The notes under the pieces are model-generated. The model searched no databases. It was not told the origin of the DNA and saw only the letters and a program-made list of their open reading frames with translations. From Bacteroides luti (GTDB taxonomy: Bacteria; Bacteroidota; Bacteroidia; Bacteroidales; Bacteroidaceae), in NCBI RefSeq assembly GCF_900128905.1, contig NZ_FQTV01000001.1, forward strand, positions 310,001-374,000: DNA of 64,000 nt, in the 5' to 3' direction. This document shows, piece after piece, positions 44,026-53,215 of this stretch. Positions within the stretch are counted from its first letter, which is position 1. Each line of letters begins with the position of its first letter. A program made the translations under genes and the position numbers.

Positions 44026-44451
44026 TTATAGTCTGTACAAATCACTTGCAGCTAAAAGTTCGACCTTTTTTTCTGTCAAAACCTTGATACAGGTTTCCAT
44101 ATCGCTGGGGCGTATAATTACATTAGCCGAGTCGTTGTTTGCAAAGGAATACATGTATTCAATAAACACTCCTGCCTCAGAAAGATAGTTAAGTACTTTG
44201 GCAAGCGCTCCGGGAACGTTAGGACAGTTGATGCCCACTACGTCTGTTATATTAACGGCAAAATGATTTTCCTTTAAAACCTTATATGCTTTGTCCGGAT
44301 CGGAAACAATGCCACGAAGAATGCCGAAATCTGCATTCTCGGCGATACATAAAGCTGAAAGGTTAATACCTTCTTTTGCTAAAATTTCAGTAACCTCTGT
44401 TAGTCGGCCGAATTTGTTTTCCAAAAAAATCGACAATTGTTTTGCTATCAT
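44026..44451 (-). CDS. ACT-domain amino-acid-binding protein
   Basis: A 141-residue protein with two ACT domains in tandem (KQLSIFLENKFGRLTEVTEILAKEGINL; DVVGINCPNVPGALAKVLNYLSEAGVFIEYMY). The glycine loops GRLTEV and PGALAKV are the ligand-binding positions. Such proteins accompany phenylacetate-CoA ligase genes in Bacteroides and relatives and probably sense an aromatic amino acid. It follows the ligase gene by 52 bp on the same strand. Confidence 0.88.
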   Translation of the reverse strand: MIAKQLSIFLENKFGRLTEVTEILAKEGINLSALCIAENADFGILRGIVSDPDKAYKVLKENHFAVNITDVVGINCPNVPGALAKVLNYLSEAGVFIEYMYSFANNDSANVIIRPSDMETCIKVLTEKKVELLAASDLYRL

Positions 44452-44503
44452 AACGTTTTGATTTATAATATAATAATTATGATCAGATCAATATTCAGAT
44501 TAA

Positions 44504-45802
44504 TTAAAGCTTTCTGTTATCAATTACTCGTTTTGCTTTACCAACACTTCTTTCGATGCTTCGTGGCTCAACGATTTTAACATCAACTCCTAACCCAAGA
44601 ACGCTCTGCAAACGTGAAGTGATCTTCTTCTTCAATGCAAGCATCTTATTTATCTCATCAGAGTAAAACTCCGGACGAGCCTCTACTTTTAGCTCCATTC
44701 TATCGGTATTGTTCACACGATCTACAGTAAGCAGATAGTGCGGTTCAAATTCCGGCAGCTCCAAAATTACAGATTCTATTTGAGTTGGGAAAACATTTAC
44801 CCCACGAATAATAAGCATATCGTCACTTCTACCAAGAATTCTGTCCATGCGAACCAATGTACGGCCACAATCACATTTCTCGTAGTGAAGGGCTGTAAGG
44901 TCTTTTGTGCGGTAACGTAGAAGCGGCATACCTTCCTTGGTTAAGTGAGTAAATACCAATTCTCCCTGCTGACCGGGTTCTACTGGTTGCAAGGTGTGAG
45001 GATCTACAATTTCAGGGAAGAAATGATCTTCGTTAAGGTGAGTTCCATTCTGATGATCGCATTCAAAGCCTACTCCAGGGCCGGATATTTCACTCAATCC
45101 ATAGATATCATAAGCCTTGATAGCCAGTTTTTCTTCAATCTCCTTACGCATACTTTCAGTCCATGGTTCTGCACCAAACACACCTGCCTTGAGCTTGAAA
45201 TCTTCTCTCGGAATACCCGAGTCCTTAATGGCATCGGCAATAAATAGTGCGTATGACGGAGTACAGCACAACACGGTAGTACCGAAATCGTGCATCAACT
45301 GAATTTGTTTATCGGTATTTCCGCTGGACATTGGAATAACAGAAGCGCCAATGTTCTCGGCACCGTAATGAGCTCCTAGCCCACCGGTAAAAAGTCCGTA
45401 GCCGTAAGCTATCTGGAATATATCTTTGTTATCGGCTCCGTAAGCGGTAAAGCAGCGTGAAAGACATTCGGTCCACAAAGAAAGATCCTTTCGTGTATAT
45501 CCCACAACGGTTGGTTTACCTGTTGTACCGGATGAACCGTGAATTCTCACGATTTGTGACATAGGTACGGCACAAAGTCCGAATGGATAATTGTCTCTTA
45601 AATCTGTTTTTGTGGTAAATGGAAGTTTGGTAATGTCTTCTATTCCGTTTATATCATCCGGAGTAAGACCCAATTCCTGCATTTTTTTACGGTAGAATGG
45701 TGTGTTGTGATATACATATTCCACCATTTTTTTCAATCTGATGCTCTGAATTTTGCGAAGTCCTTCGCGATCCATGCATTCGATACTCTCGTTCCAAATC
45801 AT
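44504..45802 (-). CDS. paaK: Phenylacetate-CoA ligase
   Basis: A 432-residue adenylate-forming enzyme of the PaaK family. The ATP/AMP motif is IHGSSGTTGKPTVVGYT (about 87-103), followed by YGLFTGGLGAHYGAENIG, YDIYGLSEISGPGVGFEC and RTKDLTALHYEKCDCGRTL. The C-terminal domain has GRSDDMLIIRGVNVFPTQIE. It makes an aryl-acetyl-CoA from a product of aromatic amino acid fermentation, most likely together with an indolepyruvate/2-oxoacid oxidoreductase outside the window. The ACT protein downstream may regulate it. Confidence 0.93.
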   Translation of the reverse strand: MIWNESIECMDREGLRKIQSIRLKKMVEYVYHNTPFYRKKMQELGLTPDDINGIEDITKLPFTTKTDLRDNYPFGLCAVPMSQIVRIHGSSGTTGKPTVVGYTRKDLSLWTECLSRCFTAYGADNKDIFQIAYGYGLFTGGLGAHYGAENIGASVIPMSSGNTDKQIQLMHDFGTTVLCCTPSYALFIADAIKDSGIPREDFKLKAGVFGAEPWTESMRKEIEEKLAIKAYDIYGLSEISGPGVGFECDHQNGTHLNEDHFFPEIVDPHTLQPVEPGQQGELVFTHLTKEGMPLLRYRTKDLTALHYEKCDCGRTLVRMDRILGRSDDMLIIRGVNVFPTQIESVILELPEFEPHYLLTVDRVNNTDRMELKVEARPEFYSDEINKMLALKKKITSRLQSVLGLGVDVKIVEPRSIERSVGKAKRVIDNRKL

Positions 45803-46000
45803 CTTTCTTAGCTATGCTTTTTATAGTTTTATACCTCTTTTTGTGATAATCTGTCGCAAAGTAACAAAATAAATTGGAAAAACTATTATTTACAGTTAGA
45901 TTATTAAGCAAAACCGATGAATATTGAGATTCTATCGATTAGTCATTTTTCAAAGATTCACTGTGTTTTTTAGAAACAAAAAGGAATATCAAAAATATCT

Positions 46001-46072
46001 TGTACAAAAGATTGTTTTCTTTTGTACAAAACAAATCATTCTTCTGTACAAAAGAATTAATTGTTTTGTACA
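46001..46072. repeat. Four TGTACA palindromes at exact 22-bp steps
   Basis: TGTACA starts at 46001, 46023, 46045 and 46067, each followed by AAAA (AAGG in the last). The 13-16 bp between vary but are all AT-rich with TTGTTT or ATTCTTC words. The spacing is close to two turns of DNA, so all four palindromes face the same side. The array ends about 125 bp before uvrB. A further copy, ATTCTTCTGTACAAAAC, is at 59846-59862. Confidence 0.9.
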
Positions 46073-46196
46073 AGGAAATAATAACCATTGGAAGAGTTTT
46101 TTCAATATCCGGTTTTGATTTTTAAAATTACGCCCTTATGCATATGTTTCTTTACCAAATTGTGTAACTTTACGGTCTTTAATTGAAGAATATACG

Positions 46197-48227
46197 ATGG
46201 ACTTTGAACTAACATCAGACTATCAGCCTACGGGTGACCAACCGGAAGCTATCGCTCAGCTTACGGAAGGCCTCAACAGCGGACTTCCGGCTCAGACTCT
46301 TCTTGGAGTAACGGGATCGGGTAAAACGTTTACAATTGCCAATGTAATTAAGAACATTAATAAGCCGACTTTAATTTTGAGTCATAACAAAACGTTGGCG
46401 GCTCAGCTTTACGGTGAATTCAAGAGTTTTTTCCCTCATAATGCCGTTGAGTACTACGTTTCTTACTACGATTATTACCAACCGGAAGCTTATCTGCCCA
46501 GCAGTGACACATATATAGAAAAGGATTTAGCTATCAATGATGAAATTGACAAGTTACGACTTGCTGCTACTTCTGCCCTTCTTTCCGGTCGTAAAGATGT
46601 AGTGGTTGTCTCTTCTGTTTCCTGTATTTACGGTATGGGAAATCCTGCCGACTTCTATGAAAATGTAATCGAGATAGAGCGCGGACGGACTTATAGTATG
46701 AATGTTATTCTCCGCAAGTTGGTAGATAGTCTCTATTCGCGTAACGATGTGGATCTGAATCGTGGTAACTTCAGGGTGAAAGGTGATACAGTTGATGTTT
46801 TCCTTGCATACTCGGAATGTATATTGAGAATATCGTTCTGGGGAGATGAGATTGACTCCATAGATGAGATTGATCCGCTGTCGGGCGTACGAATAACTTC
46901 TTTCGAGAGTTATAAGATATATCCGGCTAATCTCTTTATGACAACTAAAGAGAGCACAATGAAGGCCATTCATGAGATTGAGGATGACCTTACCAAACAA
47001 GTGGCATTCTTTGAGAAGGAAGGTAAGCCTTACGAAGCCAAACGTATTTATGAGCGTGTAACTTACGATATGGAGATGATTCGTGAACTGGGGCATTGTT
47101 CGGGTATTGAGAATTACTCCCGTTATTTCGATGGCAGAGAACCGGGTACTCGTCCTTACTGTCTGCTGGATTTCTTTCCGGACGACTTCCTTATCGTGAT
47201 AGACGAGAGTCACGTGAGCGTACCTCAGATCAGAGCCATGTATGGAGGCGACCGTGCCCGTAAAATAAATCTGGTGGAATATGGATTCCGTCTTCCTGCA
47301 GCAATGGATAACCGTCCGCTGAAGTTCGAAGAGTTTGAAACTCTGGCTAAACAAGTTATATATGTAAGTGCTACTCCAGCCGATTATGAGCTGGTTAAGA
47401 GCGAAGGAATCGTAGTGGAACAGGTTATCAGACCTACCGGACTGCTTGATCCTATTATTGATGTTCGTCCAAGTATGAATCAGATTGATGATCTTATGGA
47501 AGAGATTCAACTGCGTATTGAGAGGGAAGAGCGTGTTCTTGTAACTACCCTAACCAAACGAATGGCAGAAGAGCTGACGGACTTCCTACTGGGCAATGGA
47601 GTTAAATGTAACTACATCCACAGTGATGTAGACACAATGGACCGTGTGAAGATTATGGAAGATCTCCGTACCGGTGTATATGATGTGCTTATCGGCGTAA
47701 ACCTTCTGCGTGAAGGACTCGACCTTCCTGAGGTTTCGCTAGTAGCTATTCTTGATGCCGACAAGGAAGGTTTCCTACGCTCCCACCGATCTCTTACCCA
47801 GACAGCCGGACGTGCTGCCCGTAACGTAAACGGACGTGTAATTATGTATGCCGACAAGATTACGGACAGTATGCGAAAAACAATAGACGAGACAAACCGT
47901 CGCCGTGAAAAGCAACTAGCTTACAACGAAGCAAATGGTATTGTTCCGCAACAGATCAAGAAAGCACTAAAGATGTCGGTATTTGGTGGTGGAGAAGGAA
48001 AAGAATTCACCAAAGTTCCGAAAGCTTATGTGGAGCCAACCGGCACCAATATTGCCGCCGATCCTATTGTTCAGTACATGAACAGACCTCAACTGGAAAA
48101 GAATATCGAAAAGGTTAAAAAGCAAATGCGCGATGCTGCCAAGAAGCTCGAGTTCCTTGAAGCAGCTCAGTATAGAGATGAGCTTATCAAGCTGGAAGAT
48201 TTACTGAAAGAAAAGTTTCCGGATTAA
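46197..48227 (+). CDS. uvrB: Excinuclease ABC subunit B
   Basis: A 676-residue UvrB. Walker A is LLGVTGSGKTFTIANV (about 35-50), the beta-hairpin that opens DNA is YYDYYQPEAYLPSSDTYIEKD (about 92-112), and motif II is IVIDESHVSVPQ. The helicase-type second half has VLVTTLTKRMAEELTD, VLIGVNLLREGLDLPEVSLVAILDADKEGFLRS and QTAGRAARN. A UVR motif that binds UvrC ends the protein. It receives damaged DNA from UvrA. It is transcribed alone; a TAACTTTA at 46162-46169 is a candidate -7 box. Confidence 0.97.
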   Translation: MDFELTSDYQPTGDQPEAIAQLTEGLNSGLPAQTLLGVTGSGKTFTIANVIKNINKPTLILSHNKTLAAQLYGEFKSFFPHNAVEYYVSYYDYYQPEAYLPSSDTYIEKDLAINDEIDKLRLAATSALLSGRKDVVVVSSVSCIYGMGNPADFYENVIEIERGRTYSMNVILRKLVDSLYSRNDVDLNRGNFRVKGDTVDVFLAYSECILRISFWGDEIDSIDEIDPLSGVRITSFESYKIYPANLFMTTKESTMKAIHEIEDDLTKQVAFFEKEGKPYEAKRIYERVTYDMEMIRELGHCSGIENYSRYFDGREPGTRPYCLLDFFPDDFLIVIDESHVSVPQIRAMYGGDRARKINLVEYGFRLPAAMDNRPLKFEEFETLAKQVIYVSATPADYELVKSEGIVVEQVIRPTGLLDPIIDVRPSMNQIDDLMEEIQLRIEREERVLVTTLTKRMAEELTDFLLGNGVKCNYIHSDVDTMDRVKIMEDLRTGVYDVLIGVNLLREGLDLPEVSLVAILDADKEGFLRSHRSLTQTAGRAARNVNGRVIMYADKITDSMRKTIDETNRRREKQLAYNEANGIVPQQIKKALKMSVFGGGEGKEFTKVPKAYVEPTGTNIAADPIVQYMNRPQLEKNIEKVKKQMRDAAKKLEFLEAAQYRDELIKLEDLLKEKFPD

Positions 48228-48311
48228 GTACAAATAGTTTTGTATCTTAAAAGGTAGTACTGCAATACAAAATGTATATATTGTAATAATCAATAATAGA
48301 AAGGTTCTGCC

Positions 48312-48851
48312 ATGATTATAAAAGCTATTGATGCCCGAAGAAGCATCAGAAAATATAAGAATCAGAAGGTTGAGGAGGAGAAAATAAATGAGTTGCTGGA
48401 AAGTGCTCGTCTTGCTCCTTCGGGGAGTAACACTCAACCGAGTCATTTCATTGTTGTCCGTTCCAATGAAAACAGAGAAAAGATAGCAAGAGTCTCCCAT
48501 AATCAGAAATGGATGCTTACAGCTCCGGTACACATTGTCTGTATAGCCGATTTAGGATGCCGGATAAAGGAAAGTCATTTTTCTATCAATGAAAATAGTC
48601 CGCAAGAAGAAGTAAAGCAGATTATCAGAGATGCATCCATTGCTATTGAACACATTGCTCTGCAAGCTGTGGAACTCGGATTGGGAACGTGTTGGGTGGC
48701 CTGGTATACTCAGGAAGAATTTCGTCCGGTACTTGATATTCCGGAAGATAAATATGTAGTTTGCGTACTCACGGTAGGTTATCCGGATGAAGCACCTAAT
48801 TACAGACCCAAAAAACTACTGAAAGAGATTGTACATTACGAGAAATGGTAA
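48312..48851 (+). CDS. Nitroreductase-family FMN enzyme
   Basis: A 179-residue protein with the nitroreductase fold. FMN-contact motifs are DARRSIRKYKNQKVEEEKI (about 7-25), ESARLAPSGSNTQPSHFIVV (about 32-51) and, late, GLGTCWVAWYTQEEFRPVLDIPEDKYVVCVLTVGYPDE. It reduces a nitro, quinone or flavin substrate with NAD(P)H, but the natural substrate is open. It follows uvrB by 84 bp and ends at a strong terminator. Confidence 0.88.
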   Translation: MIIKAIDARRSIRKYKNQKVEEEKINELLESARLAPSGSNTQPSHFIVVRSNENREKIARVSHNQKWMLTAPVHIVCIADLGCRIKESHFSINENSPQEEVKQIIRDASIAIEHIALQAVELGLGTCWVAWYTQEEFRPVLDIPEDKYVVCVLTVGYPDEAPNYRPKKLLKEIVHYEKW

Positions 48852-48853
48852 TA

Positions 48854-48894
48854 AAAAAGAGCCATCGAGGACAAACTTCCTGATGGCTCTTTTT
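48854..48894. terminator. Bidirectional terminator
   Basis: A perfect 13-bp stem (AAAAAGAGCCATC with GATGGCTCTTTTT). It serves the nitroreductase gene and, on the other strand, the end of the L-galactose operon. Confidence 0.88.
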
Positions 48895-48906
48895 ACAGTT
48901 TAATAT

Positions 48907-49923
48907 TTAAAATTCCACAAGAATTCTGAAGACCTTTCCAGGGTTTGCAGCCCACTCTTCCATTGCACTCAGTGCATTTTCAGGAGTTACAATCTTAGAA
49001 ATCAGTTCGTCCTTAGGACAAGTTCCTTGTTGCAGGTATTTTGCCACAGCGCGGAAGTCGGCAGGCATAGCGTTACGTGAGCCGCGGATATCAAGCTCCT
49101 TCTGAACAAAGTATTTTGTCTGGAAAGAAACTTCACTCTTAGCGTAACCAATGCAAACCACACGGCCTGTAAATGCCACTTCGTCAACAGCACATCTGTA
49201 AGTAAAAGGACTACCTACAGCTTCAATCACTACATCAGGTCCAAGACCACCAGTAAGTTCAAGAAGGCGTTCGTGAAGATTTTCTGTTCCAGAGTTAATG
49301 CCGTAAGCCGCACCTACTTGTTTTGCCAACGCAAGCTTTTCATCGTCAAGGTCAACAGCAATTACTGTTGCTCCACGTAATGAAGCTCTCACGATAGCAC
49401 CCATGCCAATCATTCCACAGCCAATAACCATTACAACATCAATGTCAGTTACCTGAGCACGAGACACTGCATGGAAACCTACGCTCATTGGTTCAATAAG
49501 CGCGCAGTCTCTTGGAGTAGTATCTGCTGCAGGAATTACTTTGGACCATGGAAGGGCAAGATACTCTCCCATTGCACCGTTACGCTGCACACCAAATGTT
49601 TCGTTGTGTTCGCAGGCGTTTACTCTTCCGTTACGGCAAGAAGCACACTTACCGCAGTTTGTGTAAGGATTTACAGTTACACTCATTCCAACTTCAAATC
49701 CGGCCGGAACATCCTTACCTATGCTTTCTATTACCGCACCCACTTCATGACCAGGGATAATAGGAAGTTTAACCATAGGGTTCTTACCTAAAAAAGTATT
49801 TAAGTCGGAACCGCAGAAACCTACGTACTTAATTTTAATCAAGATCTCGTCATCTTTCATGACTGGTTTGTTCACTTCCACCACCTTTAGTTCTCCGGGG
49901 GCTGTAATCTGAATCGCTTTCAT
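48907..49923 (-). CDS. Zinc alcohol dehydrogenase, probable L-galactonate 5-dehydrogenase
   Basis: A 338-residue medium-chain dehydrogenase. Catalytic zinc ligands are C37 (VGFCGSDLN) and H59-E60 (IPGHEVGA). The structural zinc site is CGKCASCRNGRVNAC (about 89-103). The NAD site is VIGCGMIGMGAI (about 166-177). It is the fourth gene of an operon in the same order as the L-galactose genes of Bacteroides vulgatus (Bvu0219-0222), where this enzyme oxidises L-galactonate at C5 to D-tagaturonate. The assignment rests on family plus gene order. General relatives include sorbitol and threonine dehydrogenases. Confidence 0.85.
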   Translation of the reverse strand: MKAIQITAPGELKVVEVNKPVMKDDEILIKIKYVGFCGSDLNTFLGKNPMVKLPIIPGHEVGAVIESIGKDVPAGFEVGMSVTVNPYTNCGKCASCRNGRVNACEHNETFGVQRNGAMGEYLALPWSKVIPAADTTPRDCALIEPMSVGFHAVSRAQVTDIDVVMVIGCGMIGMGAIVRASLRGATVIAVDLDDEKLALAKQVGAAYGINSGTENLHERLLELTGGLGPDVVIEAVGSPFTYRCAVDEVAFTGRVVCIGYAKSEVSFQTKYFVQKELDIRGSRNAMPADFRAVAKYLQQGTCPKDELISKIVTPENALSAMEEWAANPGKVFRILVEF

Positions 49924-49951
49924 AATCTATTTTAATTTAAAAAACTCTTAT

Positions 49952-51214
49952 TTAATCAATAACTTTATAACCTTTCCAGCCGTAATAAGCACAGAAAAGG
50001 AAGCATACTAACGGAATAACATACGCAACATGGTATATGTTTGCGTTAAGCTGCATAAGGTATGCCGTAAACTGTGGCAAACAAGCATTACCAACAATGG
50101 CCATTACCAGAAAGGCTGAACCACTCTTTGTGTTTGAGCCTAAATCTTTAAGCGCCAATGAGAATTGTGTTGGGTAAATAATTGACATAAAGAAAGATAT
50201 GGCCAACATTGCGTAAAGACCAATCATTCCTCCGTAGCACATAATTACTACGCACAGGCATACATTTACAAGCGCATATACGGTAAGCATGTTTTGCGGA
50301 CGGAATCTTGCCATCAGGAATGTACCAATCCATCTACCGCTAAGGAAACACAACATGTACAATCCGAAGAATGTTGTAGCTTGTCCTTCCGGTATTCCAG
50401 CGTATGTACAGCAATACACAAGGAACAGACTATTAATAGCTGTCTGTCCGCCATTGTAAAAGAACTGAGCAATAACTCCCCAACGAAGATGCGAACGCTT
50501 TAAAACGCCAAAATCGATCAGTTTACCGGTTTTTGTTTCGCCTTCCACACTGTTTCCTTCTTTAATTTTAGGTAAGTGAGAGAATACGAAAACAACAGCA
50601 ATAATAATCAGTGCAGCAGCCAGAATAAGATAAGGCAATTTCATTGCATCAGTCTCAGTCTGAATATAACCTTCCCATCCGCCTACATAATCAGTAGGAA
50701 GAGATTCGCGGGTGTAATGATTTCCACTCAACACCAGTTTACTAAGAAACATGGCAGAGATAAAAGCACCCAAACCGTTGAATGACTGAGCCAGGTTCAA
50801 TCGTCTGGAAGCTGTGGCCGGATTTCCCAACGCTGTAACGTAAGGATTGGCAGCTGTCTCAAGAAAACACATACCAGTGGCGATAATAAAGAAAATGGTA
50901 AGATATGCCCAATATTCCTTGATTATGGCAGCCGGGAAGAAAAGCAATCCTCCGAATGCAGCCAGCATAAGCCCCAGAATAATACCCGACTTATAGCTAT
51001 ACTTTTTCATAAACATAGCAATAGGTATAGGGAAGATGAAGTAAGCAAGCCAGTAAGCTGTTTCAGTAAATGAAGCCTGAAACGTACTCAACTCGCAAGT
51101 CTTCATCAGCTGACGGATCATGGTTGGCAAAAGATTACTACTGATAGCCCAAAGAAAGAATAAACTAAAGATTAGGGCTAAAGGCAGCGCACTATTTTTT
51201 TTATCTAATTTCAT
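49952..51214 (-). CDS. FucP-like sugar:H+ symporter, probable L-galactose permease
   Basis: A 420-residue MFS protein of the FucP/FHS branch: LALIFSLFFLWAISSNLLPTMIRQL (segment 1), FQASFTETAYWLAYFIFPIPIAMFMKKYSYKSGIILGL, and ETAANPYVTALGNPATASRRLNLAQSFNGLGA, a diagnostic FHS stretch. L-Fucose is 6-deoxy-L-galactose, so a FucP relative fits L-galactose well. It is the third gene of the operon, 28 bp before the dehydrogenase and 21 bp after the lactonase. Confidence 0.87.
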   Translation of the reverse strand: MKLDKKNSALPLALIFSLFFLWAISSNLLPTMIRQLMKTCELSTFQASFTETAYWLAYFIFPIPIAMFMKKYSYKSGIILGLMLAAFGGLLFFPAAIIKEYWAYLTIFFIIATGMCFLETAANPYVTALGNPATASRRLNLAQSFNGLGAFISAMFLSKLVLSGNHYTRESLPTDYVGGWEGYIQTETDAMKLPYLILAAALIIIAVVFVFSHLPKIKEGNSVEGETKTGKLIDFGVLKRSHLRWGVIAQFFYNGGQTAINSLFLVYCCTYAGIPEGQATTFFGLYMLCFLSGRWIGTFLMARFRPQNMLTVYALVNVCLCVVIMCYGGMIGLYAMLAISFFMSIIYPTQFSLALKDLGSNTKSGSAFLVMAIVGNACLPQFTAYLMQLNANIYHVAYVIPLVCFLFCAYYGWKGYKVID

Positions 51215-51235
51215 ATTATATTTAATTGTGTTTTT

Positions 51236-52177
51236 CTATTCAGACATGTTTTTAATGTAAGGCAAATCTACAAGATCTTTGAATCCATAGAACTTCTCGG
51301 CATTCTTTCCAAGGAAAAGAGCTTTTTCGTGGGCAGACAGTTCGTTCGATTTCAGAACAAAGTCGTAAGACATCTTATAAGTGATGGCTGTAATGGTACG
51401 AGGATAATCCGATCCCCACATTAATTTTTCCATTCCTACAAGATCTGCCGCTTCCTTAATAGCCTTCACTGCTCCATTGAAAGGATAGAACTCATCATTG
51501 AAAAGCCAGGTTATACCACCCGATTCAATCATTACGTTCGGATATCGTGCAAGTTTAACCTGCTCCAACCAGTCGGGCATGGTAACCATTGCAAAGTGTC
51601 CGATAGCTACTTTCAGATTGGGGCATTCCTTTATCACCTCTTCCAGCTCTCCGGTTTGTATTGCACCGTCGGCCAAATCTATAGACAGGATAATTCCATG
51701 TTCCTCCATATAGTGAAACATCTTCATCATCTCTTCACAATTGAGGTATACTCTACCCTCTTTCAGTAGCAGTCTTTGTGCCGGAATCTTGATTGCTTTA
51801 AAACCCGAAGCTATTAATTCCCGAGCCTGAGCAAAATATCCAGGGCGACGAAACTCACACATTCCGCAAACAAAGAAACGATCGGGATACTTATGGGCCA
51901 CCTTCAGCAAGTAATCGTTTTGTATACCATCGATATACTCCTGAGTTACTACAGCAGCCGACACCTGAGCGTAATCCATGTTCGATAGGAATACCTCGGC
52001 ACTGTTTTTACCGTCTATCATAAACGGAGGAACCATCTGGCGGACTTCATCCATGAAGAATGAACGTCCGTTTTCCATGGTATAGATGGGCAATCCGTTG
52101 ACCACAGTATCCTGTTTCAGCCACAGGTGACTGTGAGCATCTATTATTTTAAAATCTAATTTAAAATCCATAATCAA
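51236..52177 (-). CDS. Amidohydrolase (COG3618), probable L-galactono-1,5-lactonase
   Basis: A 313-residue TIM-barrel hydrolase of the amidohydrolase-2 (COG3618) group. The metal site is IDAHSHLWL (H-x-H at about 15-17), with the histidine in VAIGHFAM and the aspartate in WGSDYP near the end. In B. vulgatus the same position is an L-galactono-1,5-lactonase that opens the lactone made by the dehydrogenase. It lies 9 bp after the aldo/keto reductase gene. The ATG at 52171 (MDFKLDF) is a second possible start. Confidence 0.85.
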   Translation of the reverse strand: MIMDFKLDFKIIDAHSHLWLKQDTVVNGLPIYTMENGRSFFMDEVRQMVPPFMIDGKNSAEVFLSNMDYAQVSAAVVTQEYIDGIQNDYLLKVAHKYPDRFFVCGMCEFRRPGYFAQARELIASGFKAIKIPAQRLLLKEGRVYLNCEEMMKMFHYMEEHGIILSIDLADGAIQTGELEEVIKECPNLKVAIGHFAMVTMPDWLEQVKLARYPNVMIESGGITWLFNDEFYPFNGAVKAIKEAADLVGMEKLMWGSDYPRTITAITYKMSYDFVLKSNELSAHEKALFLGKNAEKFYGFKDLVDLPYIKNMSE

Positions 52178-52186
52178 CTCAAAAAA

Positions 52187-53119
52187 CTAAGAGTTAGCCC
52201 AGCTTACACGTTTCTGATCACCAATAATGTCCTGAACTTCTTCAACCAGTTTCCAGTCGATTGGTTCATTAACGAATTCAATATTCTTAAGAACATTATC
52301 AGGATTAGCAGAACTAAACAATGTACTAGCAATACGAGGATTGCTTACTGAGTACTGAATAGCTAACTTCTCGATTGGATAGTTCTTTGATTCGCAATGT
52401 TGAGCAGCCTTAGCGCAAGCTTCAACCAAAGAAGCAGGAGCCGGATGCCATGCAGGTACGCCACGTTTAGAAAGTAATCCCATTGACAGCGGAGAAGCGT
52501 TGATTACACCCACGTTCTTAGATTCAAAGTAATCAAGGAAATCAGCCAGTTTATCATCGTTAAGGCAATAGTGGCAGAAGTTAAGAACACTTTCTACTGT
52601 TCCTTCAGGTACACGGTCGATAACCCATTTCAGGTTTTCCAGCTGAAGGTCAGTAATACCCACATGCTTTACTACACCTTTTTCGCGTAATTCTACTAAA
52701 GCAGGAAGTGTTTCGTTAATCACCTGATTCATATCAGAGAATTCAATATCGTGAACGTTGATCAAATCAATATAATCAATGTGAAGACGTTCCAGACTTT
52801 CGTAAACACTTTCGGTTGCTTTCTTTCCGGAATAATCCCAAGTGTTTACTCCGTTCTCACCATAACGCCCCACCTTTGTAGAAAGGTAATAGTCGGCACG
52901 GTTCATATCTTTTAATGCTTTTCCTAAAACAGTTTCTGCTTTATAGTGACCGTAATAAGGAGAAACATCGATAAAATTCAATCCATTTTCTACTGCTGTA
53001 AATACAGCTTTAATACCTTCGGCTTCGCGAATATCGTGAAACACACCACCTAGAGACGAAGCTCCAAAACTAAGACTGGAAACTTTCATTCCGGTCTTTC
53101 CTATTTCCTTGTAATCCAT
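52187..53119 (-). CDS. Aldo/keto reductase, probable L-galactose 1-dehydrogenase
   Basis: A 310-residue AKR with all four catalytic residues: D50 and Y55 in FIDVSPYYGH, the lysine in YYLSTKVGRYG, and the histidine in LINVHDIEF. It belongs to the D-threo-aldose/L-fucose/L-galactose 1-dehydrogenase branch. In the B. vulgatus pathway the first enzyme oxidises L-galactose to its 1,5-lactone. It is the first gene of the operon. A -7 box on the minus strand (TATTTTTG, 53149-53156) lies 30 bp before the start, and a LacI-type operator lies further upstream. Confidence 0.87.
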   Translation of the reverse strand: MDYKEIGKTGMKVSSLSFGASSLGGVFHDIREAEGIKAVFTAVENGLNFIDVSPYYGHYKAETVLGKALKDMNRADYYLSTKVGRYGENGVNTWDYSGKKATESVYESLERLHIDYIDLINVHDIEFSDMNQVINETLPALVELREKGVVKHVGITDLQLENLKWVIDRVPEGTVESVLNFCHYCLNDDKLADFLDYFESKNVGVINASPLSMGLLSKRGVPAWHPAPASLVEACAKAAQHCESKNYPIEKLAIQYSVSNPRIASTLFSSANPDNVLKNIEFVNEPIDWKLVEEVQDIIGDQKRVSWANS

Positions 53120-53148
53120 GGTTTTAATTTATAAAGTTTATTTTGAAT

Positions 53149-53156
53149 CAAAAATA
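53149..53156 (-). promoter_or_regulatory. -7 box of the L-galactose operon
   Basis: TATTTTTG (minus strand) fits TAnnTTTG and predicts a start about 24 nt before the aldo/keto reductase gene. A convincing -33 TTTG is not visible, which may mean that an activator is needed. Confidence 0.5.
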
Positions 53157-53199
53157 GATGTTTATTGATGATGTGTATAAGCTTTGCTATTAAAAAGCA

Positions 53200-53215
53200 A
53201 CGCAAAGCTTTGCGT
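53200..53215. promoter_or_regulatory. Palindromic LacI-type operator
   Basis: ACGCAAAGCTTTGCGT is a perfect 16-bp palindrome between the divergent operon and the lacI-type gene. The TTTG at 53209-53212 inside it is 18 bp from TAAATTTG (53231-53238), so it covers the -33 box of the regulator gene. A weaker half-site AAGCTTTGC is at 53179-53187. This is the natural binding site for the divergent regulator. Confidence 0.8.

Noticed and set aside
46001..46072. A small CRISPR or a transposon end at the TGTACA repeats
   Set aside because: The repeat is 6-10 bp with a 22-bp period, too short for CRISPR, and no transposase or terminal inverted repeat is present.
46554..47510. A 318-residue open frame antisense to uvrB
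   Set aside because: It lies wholly within uvrB, has an odd composition rich in His, Ile and Arg, no start signal and no homology that I can see. It is a shadow of the uvrB codon pattern.
48907..53119. An L-fucose oxidation operon
   Set aside because: The transporter and lactonase families fit L-fucose too, but there is no fuconate dehydratase, and the gene order matches the L-galactose pathway.
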